Below are positions 62,680-64,000 of a stretch of 64,000 bases of DNA, one piece after another. Below the pieces are notes generated by a model. The model ran no database searches. It was not told where the DNA came from and saw only the letters and a program-made list of their open reading frames with translations. Source of the stretch: Candidatus Mnemosynella biddleae (GTDB lineage Archaea; Halobacteriota; Archaeoglobi; Mnemosynellales; Mnemosynellaceae); contig MTMI02000011.1 in NCBI GenBank assembly GCA_002011165.2, forward strand, positions 62,001 to 126,000. Reading direction: 5' to 3'. How positions within the stretch are numbered: the first letter of the stretch is position 1; each line of letters opens with the position of its first letter. Both the position numbers and the translations under genes were made by a program.

Positions 62680-62796
62680 TTTATCTTCCCCCAGATTCAT
62701 TAGGGAATTCATCTTAAATATATCTTGGCGTCAACATGTTGAGCTTCGGGAAAATTATTTAAAAGCCGATGAAGAACCAAAATGTTGTGATTTAAA

Positions 62797-63852
62797 ATGA
62801 GCGTTATTACCGTTCTCGGAGAGATAAATGAGGAAGATCTTGGGCCAACTCTGATGCATGAGCACATCCTTGTGGATTTCAGATGTGCTTTTCTTCCACC
62901 AGAGGAGACAAGTTGGAAGAGGAGAGCTTATGAAAAGATCTGTTTGGAAAATCTCGGATGGATCAGATACAATCCACGGAGTAATCTCGACAACTTATTG
63001 CTGGATGATGAAGAAGTGGCGATTAAAGAGGTTTTGGAGTTCAAAGCATTTGGAGGAGGAACTATCGTAGATGTTACGACAGTGGGAATAGGAAGAGATC
63101 CGATTGCTCTAAGAAGAATTTCGGTACTCACGGGAGTGAACATCGTTATGGGAGCAGGATTATACATGGGAGCAGGATTTTACACCGCGGAGGACTATCC
63201 GAGAGAGGTTCGAGAAAAGAGTGAAGAACAGATCGCCAAAACCATAATAGAAGAGATAAGAGAGGGAGTTGGGAGCACGGGGGTTAGAGCTGGAATTATA
63301 GGAGAGCTCGGATGCAGTTATCCGCTTCACGAAAATGAAAAGAAGGTTCTCCGAGCTGCTGTTACCGCTCAGGAGGAGACAGGAGCCTCTATTTCAATTC
63401 ACCCTGGAAGGGACGAGAATTCTCCTTTTGAAATTCTCGATGTTTTGAAGGATGCTGGAGCAGATCTCTCGAGGGTGATCATGGGACACGTTGACAGAAC
63501 TATATTCTCTGAAGAGCATCTCAGAGACCTCGGAAAAATTGGATGCTTCATTCAATATGACATGTTTGGTCTCGAGACTTCGTATTATGCTTTTAATCCC
63601 GCTGTTTACATGAGAAACGATGAGCAGAGAATGCAGGAAATTCGTCAACTCATAAAGTGGGGATACGGAGATCAAATAGTCATCTCTCATGACATCTGCA
63701 TGAAGATGAGATTGAAAAAATACGGGGGGCACGGGTATTCCCATATTCTCGAAAACATAGTGCCAAGAATGAGAATGAGGGGTTTCAGTGAAGAGGAGAT
63801 AAGAAAGATTCTCATCGAGAATCCAAAGAGAGCTCTGAGCATCTCTCAGTAA
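62797..63852 (+). CDS. Phosphotriesterase-family hydrolase, lactonase-like
   Basis: The 351-residue TIM-barrel metalloenzyme has LMHEHILVDF near residue 19, GELGCSYPL near residue 168, SIHPGRDENSP near residue 200, and GHVDRTIFSEEHL near residue 227. The family covers lactonases and organophosphate hydrolases. In this locus it may open a sugar lactone to its acid. A TATA-like TTATTTAAAAG lies about 35 bases upstream. Confidence 0.83.
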   Translation: MSVITVLGEINEEDLGPTLMHEHILVDFRCAFLPPEETSWKRRAYEKICLENLGWIRYNPRSNLDNLLLDDEEVAIKEVLEFKAFGGGTIVDVTTVGIGRDPIALRRISVLTGVNIVMGAGLYMGAGFYTAEDYPREVREKSEEQIAKTIIEEIREGVGSTGVRAGIIGELGCSYPLHENEKKVLRAAVTAQEETGASISIHPGRDENSPFEILDVLKDAGADLSRVIMGHVDRTIFSEEHLRDLGKIGCFIQYDMFGLETSYYAFNPAVYMRNDEQRMQEIRQLIKWGYGDQIVISHDICMKMRLKKYGGHGYSHILENIVPRMRMRGFSEEEIRKILIENPKRALSISQ

Positions 63853-64000
63853 AGCTCGCTGAGAAGCCTCTCTATAATCCTGTTGGTAATCCTTTCAACA
63901 ACTTCATCAAGGTTATATGATTCTATCACCTCAACACCGTTCTTTTCAGCTTGAGAAACAATATAGTCGTGAATCACCCTAATTTCTTCAAAGTGCTCCA
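63846..64000 (-). CDS. C-terminal end of probable 2-phosphoglycerate kinase (partial)
   Basis: A minus-strand frame enters from the right edge and gives the last 50 residues: EHFEEIRVIHDYIVSQAEKN then GVEVIESYNLDEVVERITNRI. This resembles the C-terminus of archaeal 2-phosphoglycerate kinases. Its stop overlaps the phosphotriesterase gene end by 7 bases. The P-loop is outside the window. Confidence 0.45.
   Translation of the reverse strand, partial: EHFEEIRVIHDYIVSQAEKNGVEVIESYNLDEVVERITNRIIERLLSELY

Overview
The window is archaeal. It carries aRF1, L44e, S27e, aIF2-alpha, Nop10, a PAC2 chaperone, PriS with GINS, PurP, archaetidylserine synthesis genes, an archaeosortase and SepCysS. Gene starts are preceded by TATA-like boxes, many genes overlap by an ATGA, and GTG and TTG starts occur. 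A resident SepCysS (Sep-tRNA:Cys-tRNA synthase), abundant sulfur-handling genes and the probable C-terminus of an ATP sulfurylase at the left edge fit an anaerobic euryarchaeote. Archaeoglobi or a related methane- or alkane-oxidising lineage would fit best. The bacterial-type MetF/MetV pair fits lineages that replaced F420-dependent Mer. Genus cannot be fixed from sequence alone.

Layout. 1-3.4 kb is a sulfur-relay cluster (possible Sat end, TusA, DsrE-like, threonine synthase-like PLP enzyme, MoaD/ThiS carrier, ThiF/MoeB activator, second TusA). 3.3-5.4 kb is LarE and HemA. 5.5-7.9 kb is FeoB, a small zinc-ribbon protein and FeoA. 7.9-12.4 kb, minus strand, is Thi4 with a coupled unknown protein, then TSUP transporter, SepCysS and a DUF169 protein. 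12.5-14.8 kb is UMP kinase and HypE-HypA-HypC. 14.9-18.6 kb is aRF1, ArgS and DUF169. 18.6-22.4 kb is a DUF401 transporter, PurP, an unknown protein, an ITPase and a CARF-like regulator. A tRNA-Leu at 22.65 kb is followed by about 1.5 kb of decayed genes, then a second DUF401 transporter.

25.5-33.7 kb is a long plus-strand run: HPS-RraA fusion, archaeosortase A, archaetidylserine decarboxylase and synthase, MptD-type aldolase, nitroreductase, PriS, GINS, L44e, S27e, aIF2-alpha, Nop10 and PAC2. It is followed by two large secreted proteins with transcobalamin-like (DUF4430) domains. The second also has an alpha/alpha-barrel repeat region and a C-terminal PGF-CTERM signal, the expected substrate tag of archaeosortase A. 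38.3-48.4 kb is accessory and partly decayed: a broken second SepCysS, tRNA-Val, ribbon-helix-helix proteins, and two inverted GvpD/RecA-like ATPase paralogues sharing a perfect 187-bp inverted repeat. 48.5-52 kb, minus strand, is an Fe-S/FlpD-like electron-transfer protein, MetV, MetF and an eIF2B-like protein whose frame runs through tRNA-Thr. 52-54.7 kb is an ArcS-core protein, a membrane hydrolase, an Hjc-like nuclease and pyruvoyl arginine decarboxylase. 54.7-64 kb looks catabolic for hydroxy- or sugar acids: 2-hydroxyacid dehydrogenase, UxaA-like dehydratase, LarA racemase, HTH-10 regulator, PfkB kinase, IlvD/EDD dehydratase, DapA-family aldolase, phosphotriesterase-like hydrolase, and the end of a probable 2-phosphoglycerate kinase.

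Together the genes suggest carrier-protein-based sulfur transfer (TusA, ThiS-like, LarE, Thi4, SepCysS), a nickel-pincer racemase supplied by LarE, a MetFV methyl-branch reductase with its own Fe-S partner, and a sortase-processed surface binding system.
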